57,835 bases of DNA, from assembly GCA_009746045.1 (NCBI GenBank), contig RPFO01001705.1, forward strand, positions 5,001 through 62,835, written 5' to 3'. Origin of the DNA: Mesostigma viride (lineage: Eukaryota; Streptophyta; Mesostigmatophyceae; Mesostigmatales; Mesostigmataceae). The position numbers and the translations under genes are program-made. Positions 44,176-57,757 of the stretch are shown here, one piece after another (the first letter of the stretch is position 1; the number at the start of each line of letters is the position of its first letter). The notes below the pieces were generated by a model. That model made no database searches and was not told the DNA's origin. It was given only the letters and a program-made list of their open reading frames with translations.

Positions 44176-45215
44176 TTAATGATGAGGATTCAGGCTCCCA
44201 TGGTGTCATCATGGCCCGTCTACGTACATGGATGTCAAGGAATAGTAAATGATGAGGATTCAGGCTCCCATGGTGTCATCATGGCTTGTCTACGTACATG
44301 GTTGGCATTTATGTAATTAACGAGGAGGATTCAGGCTCCCATAATGTCTCCATGGCTGGCCTACGTACATGGATGTCAAGGAATAGTAAATGATGAGGAT
44401 TCAGGCTCCCATGGTGTCATCATGGCCCGTCTACGTACATGGATGGCATGTATGTAATTAATGATGAGGATTCAGGCTCCCATGGTGTCATCATGGCCCG
44501 TCTACGTATATGGATGTCAAAGAAAAAAAAATGACGAGGATTCAGGCTCCCATGGTGTCATCATGGCTGGCCTACGTACATGGATGTCTCATAAAAAAAA
44601 TGATGAGGATTCAGGCTCCCATGGTGTCATCATGGCCCGTCTACGTACATGGTTGGCATTTATGTAATTAATGATGAGGATTCAGGCTCCCATGGTGTCA
44701 TCATGGCCTGTCTACGTACATGGATGGCATGTATGTATTTAATGATGAGGATTCAGGCTCCCATGGTGTCATCATGGCTGGCCTACGTACATGGATGTCT
44801 CAGAAAAAAAATGTGGAGGATTCAGGCTCCCATGGTGTCATCATGGCTGGCCTACGTACATGGATGTCTCATAAAATAAATGATGAGGATTCAGGCTCCC
44901 GTGGTGTCATTATGGCCCGTCTACGTGTTGTTGGCATGTATGAAATTAATGATGAGGATTCAGGCTCCCATAGTGTCATCATGGCTGGCCTACGTACATG
45001 GTTGGCATTTATGTATTTAATGATGAGGATTCAGGCTCCCATGGTGTCATCATGGCTTGTCTATGTACATGGTTGGCATTTATGTAATTAATGATGAGGA
45101 TTCAGGCTCCATTGGTGTCATCATGGCCCGTCTACGTACATGGGTGGCATTTATGTATTTAATGATGAGGATTTAGGCTCCCATGGGGTCATCATGGCTT
45201 GTCTACGTACATGGA
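44176..45215. repeat. ~70-bp minisatellite, inverted orientation (about 15 units)
   Basis: The same unit as 38340-44175 read on the other strand. The switch at 44172-44180 joins CCATGTAATTAATGATGAGG with no spacer, so two units meet head to head. The last units at 45170-45215 mirror the first at 38340-38400. Confidence 0.93.
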
Positions 45216-45490
45216 GTCATATTGATTCATGGAACAATGAGATACCATTCTTAATTGAAAATTGTTCTTGATACTTTCACATGCATGCCCGGAATCGTGA
45301 ATTTGTGCGGGTTTCCATGATGACAATCCTCATTGAATTCTTGAGCACACAATATTGAGCAATTTAGGGGCACTTCGGCAATGTTGACCATTTTCATTCA
45401 TGATCAATAAAATTAACATTTAATGCAATAAATACATATTCCACTCATTTTAATAAACCATGCAAAAACTTTACAAGCACGCTCAAGCTA

Positions 45491-46265
45491 GGGGTGGGCT
45501 GGCATGCACGCGTGGGTGTGGGGGTGGGCTGGCATGCATGCGTGGGTGTGGGGGTGGGCTGGCATGCACGTGTGGGTGTGGGGGTGGGCTGGCATGCATG
45601 CGTGGGTGTGGGGTTGGGCTAGCCTGCATGCGTGGGTGTGGGGGGGGCTGGCATGCATGCGTGGGTGTGTGTGGGGGGCTAGCATGCATGCGTAAGTGTG
45701 GGGGGGGGCTGGCATGCATGCGTGGGTGTGGGGGGGGCTGGCATGCATGCGTGGGTGTGTGTGGGGGGCTAGCATGCATGCGTAAGTGTGGGGGGGGGCT
45801 GGCATGCATGCGTGGGTGTGTATGGGGGCTGGCATGCATGCGTGGGTGTGTGTGGGGGGCTAGCATGCATGCGTGGGTGTGTGGGGGGGCTGTCATGCAT
45901 GCGTGGGTGTGTGTGGGGGCTGGCATCCATGCGTGGGTGTGTGGGGGGGCTAGCATGCATGCGTGGGTGTGGGGGTGGGCTAGCATGCATGCGTGGGTGT
46001 GGGGGGGGCGGTCATGCATGCGTGGGTGTGTGGGGGGGCTGGCATGCATGCGTGGGTGTGTGGGGGGGCTAGCATGCATGCGTGGGTGTGGGGGTGGGCT
46101 AGCATGCATGCGTGGGTGTGAGTGTGGGCTAGCATGCATGCGTGGGTGTGGGGGGGGCTAGCATGCATGCGTGGGTGTGGGGGGGCCGGGGCCGGGGCTA
46201 GCATGCATGCGTGGGTGTGGGGGTGGGCTAGCATGCATGCGTGGGTGTGGGGGGGGGCTAGCACG
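45491..46265. repeat. GC-rich minisatellite, right arm
   Basis: The inverted counterpart of 37389-38058, with about 25 units of GCATGCATGCGTGGGTGTGG. The G-rich strand is plus here. Confidence 0.95.
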
Positions 46266-47471
46266 CCCCACCCCTCCATCGGCACAGCCAGCCTTGTGAG
46301 TCTACCCTTAACAACAAGGCTGGTAGGACGACACGCCTGAGCAGCATATGTCATGCCTATCTCAGGCTAATAATGTGTGATTTTGTGCCAACAACCAAGT
46401 TGTTCCACCCAACAACACATTATAAACCCTCTTCCAAAATGCCCAACAAGCCGGACACGTGGAGGACCACACACGCAGTATATAAAGAGAAAATAAGCTG
46501 ACTTTTTATCCAGCCAACCTGTGGCTAGCTGCTCTGGTTAGCATGACAAATGCTAACATTTACTCAGTGGGAAAGGTGAAGAGACCATTGGAACAGCCTA
46601 CCTGACGCATGTGCCACCAAAGCATTGTGTCCCGCAAAATGCACACTGCCTCCTTTCTAACAAGCACGAGCCGCTCTCTTTAGGAGACAGGTGCCAGCTC
46701 GTCAGTGTCTGGGGAAAATGATGCCGCTGCTTAGGAAGACCGCGTGAATTTCCTCGAACACAACTGTCTATAAAGCAAAAGAAATTTCAGAGAAGCATGG
46801 AAATAAAAGCATTACACCTTCCCGACAGGTTGTGGGCCACGCGCTGCAGCAAGCCAGCCACGTCACAGACGAACTTGCTTAAAAACATCCAGGAATCCAG
46901 CGATGCAGCGCCAGGACCCGCAACTTCATGGCTGCATCTGGCCGGAAAGAAGGCAAAAAGCTTACGCTCAACGAGGTAAGAAAGCAGGAAAGCGCTATCT
47001 TAGGACGTTTAATACAAGAACGTACCATAACGGGCATTTATTCGTGCCCAGGCGCACAAGAAAGGCCACCCTTTCATGGAGAGGTCGGGCGCGCATGGCG
47101 CAGGCCTAATGTTATCTTACCGCAAAATGACGGGAAAGGTAAAGATAGCAGCGGGAATTTTTACGGCTTTAGAAACATCATTAAACTAGCTTCCATTAGG
47201 ACCATCAAAACTGGCAACAATCGACAATCACACCTGCAGGCATCAATTATACTTTATTCATCCCGACAGAAATTCAGGCCGGACCCCCCCTGCCGATGGT
47301 AAAGAAAAAGAGCCCGCGACATTATAGATCGCAACTATCCCACCATAAATTAGAATCAGTAACTAATTTTCTCCAAGAATCGAGCATTTTTTCTGCTTTC
47401 CGCGAGCCAGATTTGTCACGTTTCGTCTAAAAGCAGTCGCCATGGCCACTTCCGCAAGGGGTGCGCGCACC
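46266..47471. repeat. Right unique arm of the foldback
   Basis: Pairs with the left unique arm. The 124-residue frame 46928-47302 (+) is the longest in it and resembles the 156-residue minus-strand frame in the hAT-like element. A GTAAGA follows its LTLNE residues and could be a splice donor. Confidence 0.85.
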
Positions 47472-48629
47472 GTGCACCCACTTTTCACGGTACGGAGGGT
47501 ACCGCGGAATTTTTTTGGCGCGGAAAATATTCGCCGCCAAAAATTAACCATGCATGCATGCCCGTCGTCTCCAAACATTGCATTACATGCACGTGACGGC
47601 GTGTTCCCTCGGTCATGGTGCGCGGCGGTGCCAGCTGGACTGATGTCATGCCCTCCACGTAGGCTCGTTCTACATTTCAAAACTGATCCATGGCGCATAA
47701 TTAGAATTTTGGAAGGTAGAATCAGGTTCTGAAGGTTCTACATAGTAGCCTAGTAAGGGTACACTAACATGTAGCATTGCATTACCGAAAGAGGCAACAT
47801 TCGTTTCCCTTGAAAATTCAAGTACAACGGACGGCGCGCAAATTTCAGCGTACGGACTGATCCAGGACCGGATCGACCAAACCCGATCTGCCCAAATCTG
47901 CCCAAATCTTTCACTTCACGAGTCACTACCGGATCTGTACGGCACCTGCGGGCCGACTTCCTGATTCCGTGGACTCCGAGCATAGAACATTTTTTTCTGA
48001 GACGGCAGGCTTAGTCTTTAAATTAGACCAACCTCGGGCAGTGTTCGATGGCATGGAAGCTCTTGCTGTCGTTTAAACGGCGCTGTCAATTAAGTCTGTT
48101 GGTTTTTAATTTTGACAGGACTCGCCCAGCATGTTTTCCGCATGTTTTTAGCTCCAGGAATTATAACAGCTGTAATATCACCAGTGGAATGCGGGAGGGG
48201 AGGTCGGGCTTAAGGAAAACTTTCTTTCGTTGTCATGCCACCATTCAAGCTCCGTGGTTACATGCACGACAGTGTAAGGCCCCTTCAAGAGAAGTTTCTG
48301 CGATCATAGACCGATAGTGCGCCACCGGTACTGGTAGAGAAATTTCATGCGTTTCTTGGAACGCCTATAGGCTTAATGACGGCTAGGCAAACGAGCTACT
48401 ATCTCGCCCCGGCTAATCTATGAAACGTAAGTGTGCCGCCTTTCCCGTGCGCTTGCAAGTGTGGGGATCTCAGCGGGTCATTCGTTGTCACGTTTACGAA
48501 GCGTCTACCCATGTGTTCCATGGCAAACGCGGTGTGCCTGGCATCCGCAATGTGCTCTGAGCATGGGTGTGTTCGGCATTGGTCTCGGCCGCAGCTTGTC
48601 AGGCCCTGAGTCGCGATGCACGAAGCACG

Positions 48630-48663
<34 letters not shown>

Positions 48664-48984
48664 ATGACTCTTTGTGTCCGTAGCCAGTGTTGCCGCTTTA
48701 GTTCTGATGTATGACTTGCATCGCAGCACTTTGATATCAACACGGCTCACATTACCAGATTACTAGCAACACTGGTTACATGTTGCAAACTGCATTGGTA
48801 TACAGATAATATTACAAATGCAAATAATCTGTACATAATATACAAAAGAGATGTCAATAATCTGCATTGAAGAAGATGCAGGTGTTTGACTGTGCATGGA
48901 GGCAAGAGCTGCTTGTTGATAGCAGCCACCGCCATGGGCTATGTTGTGTCGCTTTCACATATATTTGCCCATCGTCATTTTCTT
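47472..48984. other. No gene recognised
   Basis: Frames are at most 114 residues, without known domains. A (GT)n tract lies at 48630-48665. No other structure seen. Confidence 0.5.
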
Positions 48985-49100
48985 CAGCGCTGTAGTGCAT
49001 GATGGCAGTGCCACAACAATCCATGCCAATGATTTGTCATGATGGGGGGAAAGGATGACATTTCTACCTGGCTGTTTGACACGTGCATGCTTGACTCGCT
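48985..49100. repeat. Left copy of a ~110-bp direct repeat flanking microsatellites
   Basis: CTTCAGCGCTGTAGTGCATG, then GCAGTGCCACAACAATC, ATGGGGGGAAAGGATGACA and ACGTGCATGCTTGA match 49778-49893 at about 75-80%. The repeat brackets the microsatellite block, so an older duplication or unequal exchange at the array is likely. Confidence 0.7.
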
Positions 49101-49214
49101 CACCCAGCCACTCCCTCCCTCACGCACCCACGCAAGCAAGCACACCCACATCCACACTGTCCCACACACCCAAGCACGCACACCCACCCACCCAGACAGC
49201 CAGACACACACACA

Positions 49215-49590
<376 letters not shown>

Positions 49591-49777
49591 ATCAAACATG
49601 CATGCACGTCTAGTGTCTCTCCATTTGAGCACCTGTCCTTACACCCCCGCAGTGGCAGCCAAGCGAGGAAGCAACCAAGGGACCAAGCGAACCCCCCAAC
49701 TGCCCGACATCACCGGAATGTACCGTCCGGAATGTTCGTATGGCACGTTAATTGCACAAATACCTGCCCCACATTTT

Positions 49778-49893
49778 CTTCAACGCTATATAATGCATCA
49801 TCGCAGTGCCACAACAATCTGGGCTCTGAGATATTGAATCATACGGGGGGGGAAGATGACAGGCATACCTGGATGTTTCACACGTGCATGCCT
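49778..49893. repeat. Right copy of the ~110-bp direct repeat
   Basis: CTTCAACGCTATATAATGCA, then GCAGTGCCACAACAATC, GGGGGGGAAGATGACAGG and ACGTGCATGCCTGA correspond to 48985-49100. Confidence 0.7.
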
Positions 49894-51543
49894 GAACGGC
49901 ACATGGATTATGAAACAAATTGAAAGCACGGGCGCACAACATCAACCAATATCATAACTTATTTTACTGTACAAGGTAATGTTCATTGGTACCACATGCA
50001 TTACTGGACAACTTTGGAGTTGGGTTTGATATGGCCTGCAGGCTATCTATTGTGAAAACTGCAAGGCATGCTGGTATGGCTACTAAGTGGAACACCATGA
50101 ATGGAATCCCTAGGAACACCAAGCCTAGTAATGTAAATTACAGGTGGCACAACTGGCACACACCACATCGTGGCAAATATAAGCCTGGACTGCAACAGAT
50201 GATGGCATTTTCCTGTTATGGCATGGTCGATCGGAGGGAATTTTCAACTTTTAATGCCGATGGACAATGTGAAAGTTATTCCACATAGGGCGGCCCGGCA
50301 CTCAGCTGCTAACGTCTAGCTGACAACAAGCTTCACGGCCGAATCAGGGATGCAGCGTCCACTATTAAACCAAGGCATATGAAAAAAAATTCCTGCACAA
50401 CGTCGGCTTACCGATGGTTGTGGTTAGCATGCGTGAACAAGAAGATTGTGTGGTTTGTACGCCAGTCTGATCCGGCGACATGGCAGTGGCTGCCGGCCAG
50501 CACATGCGCATGCCATTCGACATGCTGAATGGGGGGCTGTGCGTTAAAATCAAAATGAACATGACAAACATCTCATGTAAGAAATTTATATACAGCTTTC
50601 TGTCTCAAGCCAAAAAAGGGTGTGTCGTCATGCAATATATCAGTCCTGCCAGCCATAAACCTTAACTCCTAATCTGGAATTCACAATTGGCTTGTTTGAA
50701 TCACACGCATAAACAAAGTAGTCGACACATGTCTACGGAAGCGGCATTTTGAACGTGAGATTGGATTGATTCGCCGTTTGGTTAGTAAGTTTCCCAGACT
50801 GCCATCGCTAGCAAATTTACCATGGCTAGCAGGTGCTGCGGTGCATTTTTTTGCTTAGGCAACGGGACCATTTTTCTTTAGTCTAGCGCAAAAAAGGCTA
50901 AGCATGGGCGGGTCGACATGGCGTCGCATGGGCCGTGAGGCCGGACTTGAACGGACGATAGTGTTGTACTAGTTCAGGCTGAAAATGATTCCACCGTTTT
51001 CCTTTTCTGATTCCACCGTTTTTCCTTTCCGATTCCTTGGATGAAATCTGGCCGAATCAGACAGAATAGTTCCTGCGGTGCCAAAAGGGCGGTTACGAAA
51101 ATGTGTGGCTGGAGTTTGTGCGAAGGGTAACTACTTTGACTGGTGCGCACTTGAAACTAGTCGGCATTGCTAGATGCCGCGGGGGTACACTCCAACTTGA
51201 AAGCCGGACGTCTTGGGGGTCAAGGCCTGGCTTTCGGTAATGCAATGCCCAGTAGTTACTAATCCTGCGATCATGACGGAATATACATGTAGTGATACTA
51301 ATCGATACATGTAGTACACATGGTTGGCGCACAGAATGTTGTACAACCTGCCCTACATGTCGGAAAAACGCACACTCTGACAAACGTGATTGAAATATAT
51401 TGTACAACATCATCACTAACGCTACATCCGGAACTGTTCTAGTGAATAGCATTACAATGTACTCCCCCGGCAGGTGTGGGTGCCCGAGTACTTGGGAGTC
51501 TGAACACGCAGTGTCGACTCCTATTGGTGCAAAAAGTCGTTTG
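49894..51543. other. No gene recognised
   Basis: Frames of 60-156 residues on both strands without recognisable motifs. The 156-residue minus-strand frame 51093-51563 overlaps the start of the palindrome and is unlikely to be coding. Confidence 0.45.
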
Positions 51544-52130
51544 GTGTGAAACGACTGGTCCAACCTAAAAAAATTTTGAATTTTTGCCGTGTCCAGTAAC
51601 GGTCCTAGGTTGCACCCGCGGGACGTTCCGGCAGCTGTACAGAATAGATCAGAAAGATACGCCGCGGAATGACGCCAGTGCCCGGCAAATGTGAGTCGGG
51701 AACTGAACAGTCACTACAAACGTCGAAAATCTATTGCTCCACCCCCCAAAAAAAGCGTTCCGGAACTGTTCGAAGCGAATAGCACTGACAGGATTCGAAC
51801 CTGCGTCCAGAGTGAGGTTGCGGAGTGAGGGAGGCCAGCCATCATGGTCCGCACACAAATCTGGCTCGGGTCCGATCCCTGTCAGTGCTCTTCGCTTCGA
51901 ACAGGTCCGGAACGCTTTTTTGTGGGGATGGAGCAATAAATACTCGACATTTGCAGTGACTGTTCAGTTCCGGGCTCACAAATGATTTGCCGGGCACAGG
52001 CGTCGTTGCGCGGCGTATCTTTGTGATCTTTTCTGTACAGCTGTCGGAACGTCCCGCGGGTGCAACCTAGGACCGTTACTGGACACGGCAAAAATTTAAA
52101 ATTTTTCAGGTTGGACCAGTCGTTTCACAT
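51544..52130. repeat. 587-bp palindrome with tRNA-like T-arms near its centre
   Basis: Arms pair from GTGTGAAACGACTGGTCC (51544) to GGACCAGTCGTTTCACAT (ends about 52130), through CCTAGGTTGCACCCGCGGGAC, TGTACAG, CCCGGCAAAT, GTTCCGGAAC and AGCACTGACAGG. The loop is about 60 bp near 51806-51865. On the minus strand 51805-51781 reads CGCAGGTTCGAATCCTGT then CAGTGCT, a standard T-arm and acceptor 3' half. On the plus strand 51868-51889 gives a degraded version, GGGTCCGATCCCTGT then CAGTGCT. AGCACTG and CAGTGCT would pair as a 7-bp acceptor over a 109-base span. The D-arm and anticodon are not convincing, so I do not call a functional tRNA. Confidence 0.8.
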
Positions 52131-52385
52131 GATTCGTCGTACGTACGCACATATCCTCGCATGCCATGTCGACGCTGCACTGACACACACCAGGGACTTT
52201 GGAAGGTGCGCACCCAGCCCGCCCAGGTAATTGATGCGGTGTTTTGCAGGCGCGCACCGCCGGATGCGCCCACCACGCCCGCCACCGCACGTCCAGTGAC
52301 CGACTGTGGTCCACGTTCTTTTTCGCCTGCGGGTGCAGCCCCCATAATGCGTACGAGCAGCTTCACGGCTTTCTTCTTTGGAAAT

Positions 52386-53110
52386 CAAGAACAACGGGCC
52401 TGACAACAACAACAACGACAGCAGCATCAGCTCCAACAAGAGTGAGTTGCGGGATTTTACGTACGTGGTTTTTCTATTTTTTTTTTCACCTGGCATGTTG
52501 AGTATTCATCCCATTTTGCGTCATGACGGCTTCCTGAACGACGACTCTCTCTCCCTCTCCCTCTCCCCCCCTCTCCCTCTTATTTTTCACCAGGTTTTTC
52601 ATGCCGATTTTAAATCCCTTTTGCGTCATGCTCCTTGTAGCGTGATGTCGTCAATTGTCACTCACAACAATACTATCATTGTGGTTCGTTCTTTTTCGCC
52701 TGCGGGTGCAGGTCACGAGCGTTGCGTACGAGCAGCACTTACATCATTAAATCAAGAACAACGGGCCTGACAACAAGAACAACGACAGCAGCATCAGCAA
52801 CAACAAGAGTGAGTTGCGGGATTTTATGTACGTTGTTTTTCTCATGTTTTTTCACCTGTCATGTTGAGTATTCATCCCATTTTGCGTCATGCCGGCTTCC
52901 TGAACGACGACTCTCTCTCCCTCTCCCTCTCCCCCCCTCTCCCTCTTATTTTTCACCAGGTTTTTCATGCCGATTTTTAATCCCTTTTGCGTCATGCTCC
53001 TTGTAGCGTGATGTCGTCAATTGTCACTCACAACCATGCTATCATTGTGGTTCGTTCTTTTTCGCCTGCGGGTGCAGGTCACGAGCGTTGCGTGCGGTGC
53101 GTCATCAATC
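52386..53110. repeat. 366-bp tandem duplication
   Basis: CAAGAACAACGGGCCTGACA at 52387 recurs at 52753. The two units share CAACAAGAGTGAGTTGCGGG, TTGAGTATTCATCCCATTTT, the CTCTCTCCCTCTCC tract, TTTTTCACCAGGTTTTTCAT and TTTTTCGCCTGCGGGTGCAG. Partial units lie on both sides (52310 and 53111). GTGAGT and CACCAG or GTGCAG could be splice sites, and a repeated short exon (HERCVR) is possible but unproven. Confidence 0.85.
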
Positions 53111-53136
53111 CAAGAACAAAACACGATGTGGCTAAA

Positions 53137-56017
<2,881 letters not shown>

Positions 56018-56077
56018 CCCCCCCCCTTTTACAAACACCATAATTCTGCCAACGTCACTCTTCCTGGACCGTGTGAT

Positions 56078-56481
56078 AGTTACGCCCGCCGTCGTTTCTT
56101 GTCTTACTGGAAGAGCACATGACCAACATTGGTTGTGCTAGTTACGCCCGCCGTCGTTTCTTTTGCCTTTTCGATGTCGAAATATATCTCGGGAAAGATG
56201 CACCCCCGTCAGTTAACTTGTCATCTTGTAAGCTCAATCTTTCCATGATAGTTACGCCCGCCGTCGTTTCTTTTGCATCTTCGATGTCGAAGTGTTTGTC
56301 GTGAAAGTTGCATCCCCGTCAGCTTCTTGTAAGATCAATGTTTCATGATAGTTACGCCCGCCGTCGTTTCTTTTTTATTTTCGATGTCGAAGAATATGTC
56401 GTGAAAGTTGCAGCGCGTTCGTGTCCATTGTGATCTTGTGATATCAAAGTTTCCCATGATAGTTACGCCCGCCGTCGTTTC
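56078..56481 (+). repeat. Motif array upstream of the small-gene cluster
   Basis: Five copies of AGTTACGCCCGCCGTCGTTT start at 56078, 56140, 56250, 56350 and 56461, in units of about 100-110 bp after the first gap of 62. Units also share TTTTCGATGTCGAA, GTCGTGAAAGTTGCA, CCCCGTCAG and CTTGTAAG.TCAAT. Between the second and fourth copies each unit is bounded by GTAAG and CAG, so it could be spliced as a short intron. The same motif occurs upstream of and inside the gene at 31-34 kb. Confidence 0.85.
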
Positions 56482-56592
56482 TGTTGCTTCTCGTTCGTTT
56501 AAAATATCTAATGAAGTTTTTACCATCGTTCACCTAAAACAAATTACTTTAAATCTGCACCCGTTAAACCACACCCCCCTCGAAATGACTCC

Positions 56593-56832
56593 ATGGTTGC
56601 AGAACAAATGTCAGAAGAAGAACAAAAAAAATGCTTCGGAAACCACAAGCGCAAAAGGAAAGCCGATGACAATTTAGAGACCCTCTCGGAGGATGTGCCG
56701 GAGTTGGTTTCTTCGGATGACGAGTTTGAATACTCAAAAACATCAGGGGGACAAGTTCTTGAGAAAGCATGGAAGGTGTTTGTGACAAACGCGTTTGTGG
56801 AATGGATAAAAAAAAACTATTCCGAGGAATAG
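56593..56832 (+). CDS. Small acidic-basic protein, unknown (79 aa)
   Basis: Starts at ATG 56593 (or ATG 56608) and ends at TAG 56832. A basic stretch, NHKRKRKADD, resembles a nuclear localisation signal. An acidic middle (SEDVPELVSSDDEFEY) follows, and a C-terminal amphipathic segment, EKAWKVFVTNAFVEWIKKNY. No family recognised. It lies 69 bp before the MYND gene in the same direction. It could be the last exon of a longer gene whose earlier exons lie in the motif array. Confidence 0.5.
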   Translation: MVAEQMSEEEQKKCFGNHKRKRKADDNLETLSEDVPELVSSDDEFEYSKTSGGQVLEKAWKVFVTNAFVEWIKKNYSEE

Positions 56833-56900
56833 TAACTTGTTATTATAAAATAATAAATTAATGTTTATGAATTTTTTTGTTCGTTTTTTCCCTGAAAAAG
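56833..56900 (+). promoter_or_regulatory. AT-rich intergenic element shared by two gene gaps
   Basis: After the stop at 56832 the spacer reads TAACTTGTTATTATA, TTAATGTTTATG and a T-rich run. The next gap (57657-57757) has TAATAACTTGTTTATATGAT and repeated TTTAATG then GTTTATAACG. The shared TAACTTGTT and TTAATGTTTAT words sit between the stop and the next start in both gaps. They could be a 3'-end signal plus promoter. Confidence 0.4.
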
Positions 56901-57656
56901 ATGGAGTCCGAGATCGTGAATGAAGTCTACGGAAGCGTCCTTCAAAACGTTTTCAAACAAGTTCGCTTTCTGTCGCGTGTCATATTCGAGGAAGTTCGAG
57001 TCGCGCAGGAGAGGACAGGCCGCCACTTGGCCGTTTTATTGGCGTTTGATTCGTTCAGCCAAATGGAGAGAATTATGTACGCCCAGCTAGCTGATATGAA
57101 CTTCTGTATTCAAGAGGGTTTTTTCAGACCACAGATGGATCTAAGAGTGCCCATAGACCCAAGGACGGAGTTCCGCCTTTTGGTGTCGTTCATTACAAAG
57201 GGGCCAAAGATAGAGTTGGGGGAAGAGGAAGGGGCTCAGCTTGGGTGCACCTACGGGCGCGCATTTTACCCGAATGTTACGCATTCTCTGCGCGTGAGGG
57301 CTGATGCATGTGTAGGGGCAGTACCCCTCAACATGAACTTTTTCTTGCTCTCTGACCCGATCGTGAGGGATGGGGATCGCATGCGTAGTACGCGAAAGTG
57401 CTCCAAGGAGGGGTGTGGGTGCGAAACAGGACCTCATATCAAGTGGTGTAGAGGATGTAGGGATGCCAGATATTGCAGTGAGGAGTGCCAGCGTGCGGAC
57501 TGGAGTAGGCATAAGGATAGATGCGAACGTCTGAGGCAAGCGAGGGAGGTGCTGGCAGGGGTGAAGTGGGGGGTTAACGTGACGACGATACTGGATAAAA
57601 CTATGGGGTCTGATGTCGACTTCTCCTTCAACTTCCACGACGGCTCTGCCTCTTAG
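56901..57656 (+). CDS. MYND-type zinc-finger protein (251 aa)
   Basis: I take ATG 56901 (MESEIVNEVYGS), preceded by an AT-rich spacer. An upstream in-frame ATG at 56877 would add eight residues. The first 165 residues have no recognised domain. Residues about 169-209 form a MYND finger: CSKEGC..C, then WCRGCRDARYCSEECQRADWSRH.DRC, with all seven cysteines and the histidine in place. MYND fingers bind proline-rich peptides in partner proteins and usually act in transcription control or protein assembly. The protein ends SFNFHDGSAS, then TAG. The same short 3' word, TAACTTGTT, follows this stop and the stop of the preceding gene. Neighbouring genes are closely packed. Confidence 0.75.
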   Translation: MESEIVNEVYGSVLQNVFKQVRFLSRVIFEEVRVAQERTGRHLAVLLAFDSFSQMERIMYAQLADMNFCIQEGFFRPQMDLRVPIDPRTEFRLLVSFITKGPKIELGEEEGAQLGCTYGRAFYPNVTHSLRVRADACVGAVPLNMNFFLLSDPIVRDGDRMRSTRKCSKEGCGCETGPHIKWCRGCRDARYCSEECQRADWSRHKDRCERLRQAREVLAGVKWGVNVTTILDKTMGSDVDFSFNFHDGSAS

Positions 57657-57757
57657 AAAAACTTGAAATGTAGAGTAATAACTTGTTTATATGATGTTAT
57701 ATTTAATGTTTAATGTTTAATGTTTATAACGTATCATTTTCCTCCTACGCGCAGGAA

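Larger units (their letters stand above)
36173..47471. mobile_element. 11.3-kb foldback structure with minisatellite interior
   Basis: The outer bases GGTGCGCGCACC occur at both ends in inverted orientation (36173-36184 and 47460-47471). The unique arm sequence pairs for about 1.2 kb (36173-37388 with 46266-47471), followed by a GC-rich minisatellite, a ~280-bp AT-rich segment and a ~70-bp minisatellite. The orientation switch is at about 44175, so the left half is far longer than the right. Outer arms are roughly 90-95% alike; the inner ~500 bp (36840-37380) look nearly identical. Long inverted repeats made of internal tandem repeats resemble Drosophila Foldback elements. An inverted duplication of a chromosomal segment is the alternative. 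No target duplication was found. Confidence 0.75.

Noticed and set aside
38535-45091. Repeated protein-like frames with NDEDSGSHGVIMAGLRTW
   Set aside because: They follow a ~70-bp unit not divisible by three and break whenever unit length changes; no start or domain is consistent.
37348-46161. Cys/His-rich frames (ACMRGC, HASPPHTHA) resembling zinc-binding proteins
   Set aside because: Read-through of the 28-31-bp GC-rich minisatellite on either strand.
51781-51889. Functional tRNA on the minus strand
   Set aside because: The T-arm and acceptor pairing are good, but I find no convincing D-arm, anticodon stem or box A, and the span of 109 bases is long.
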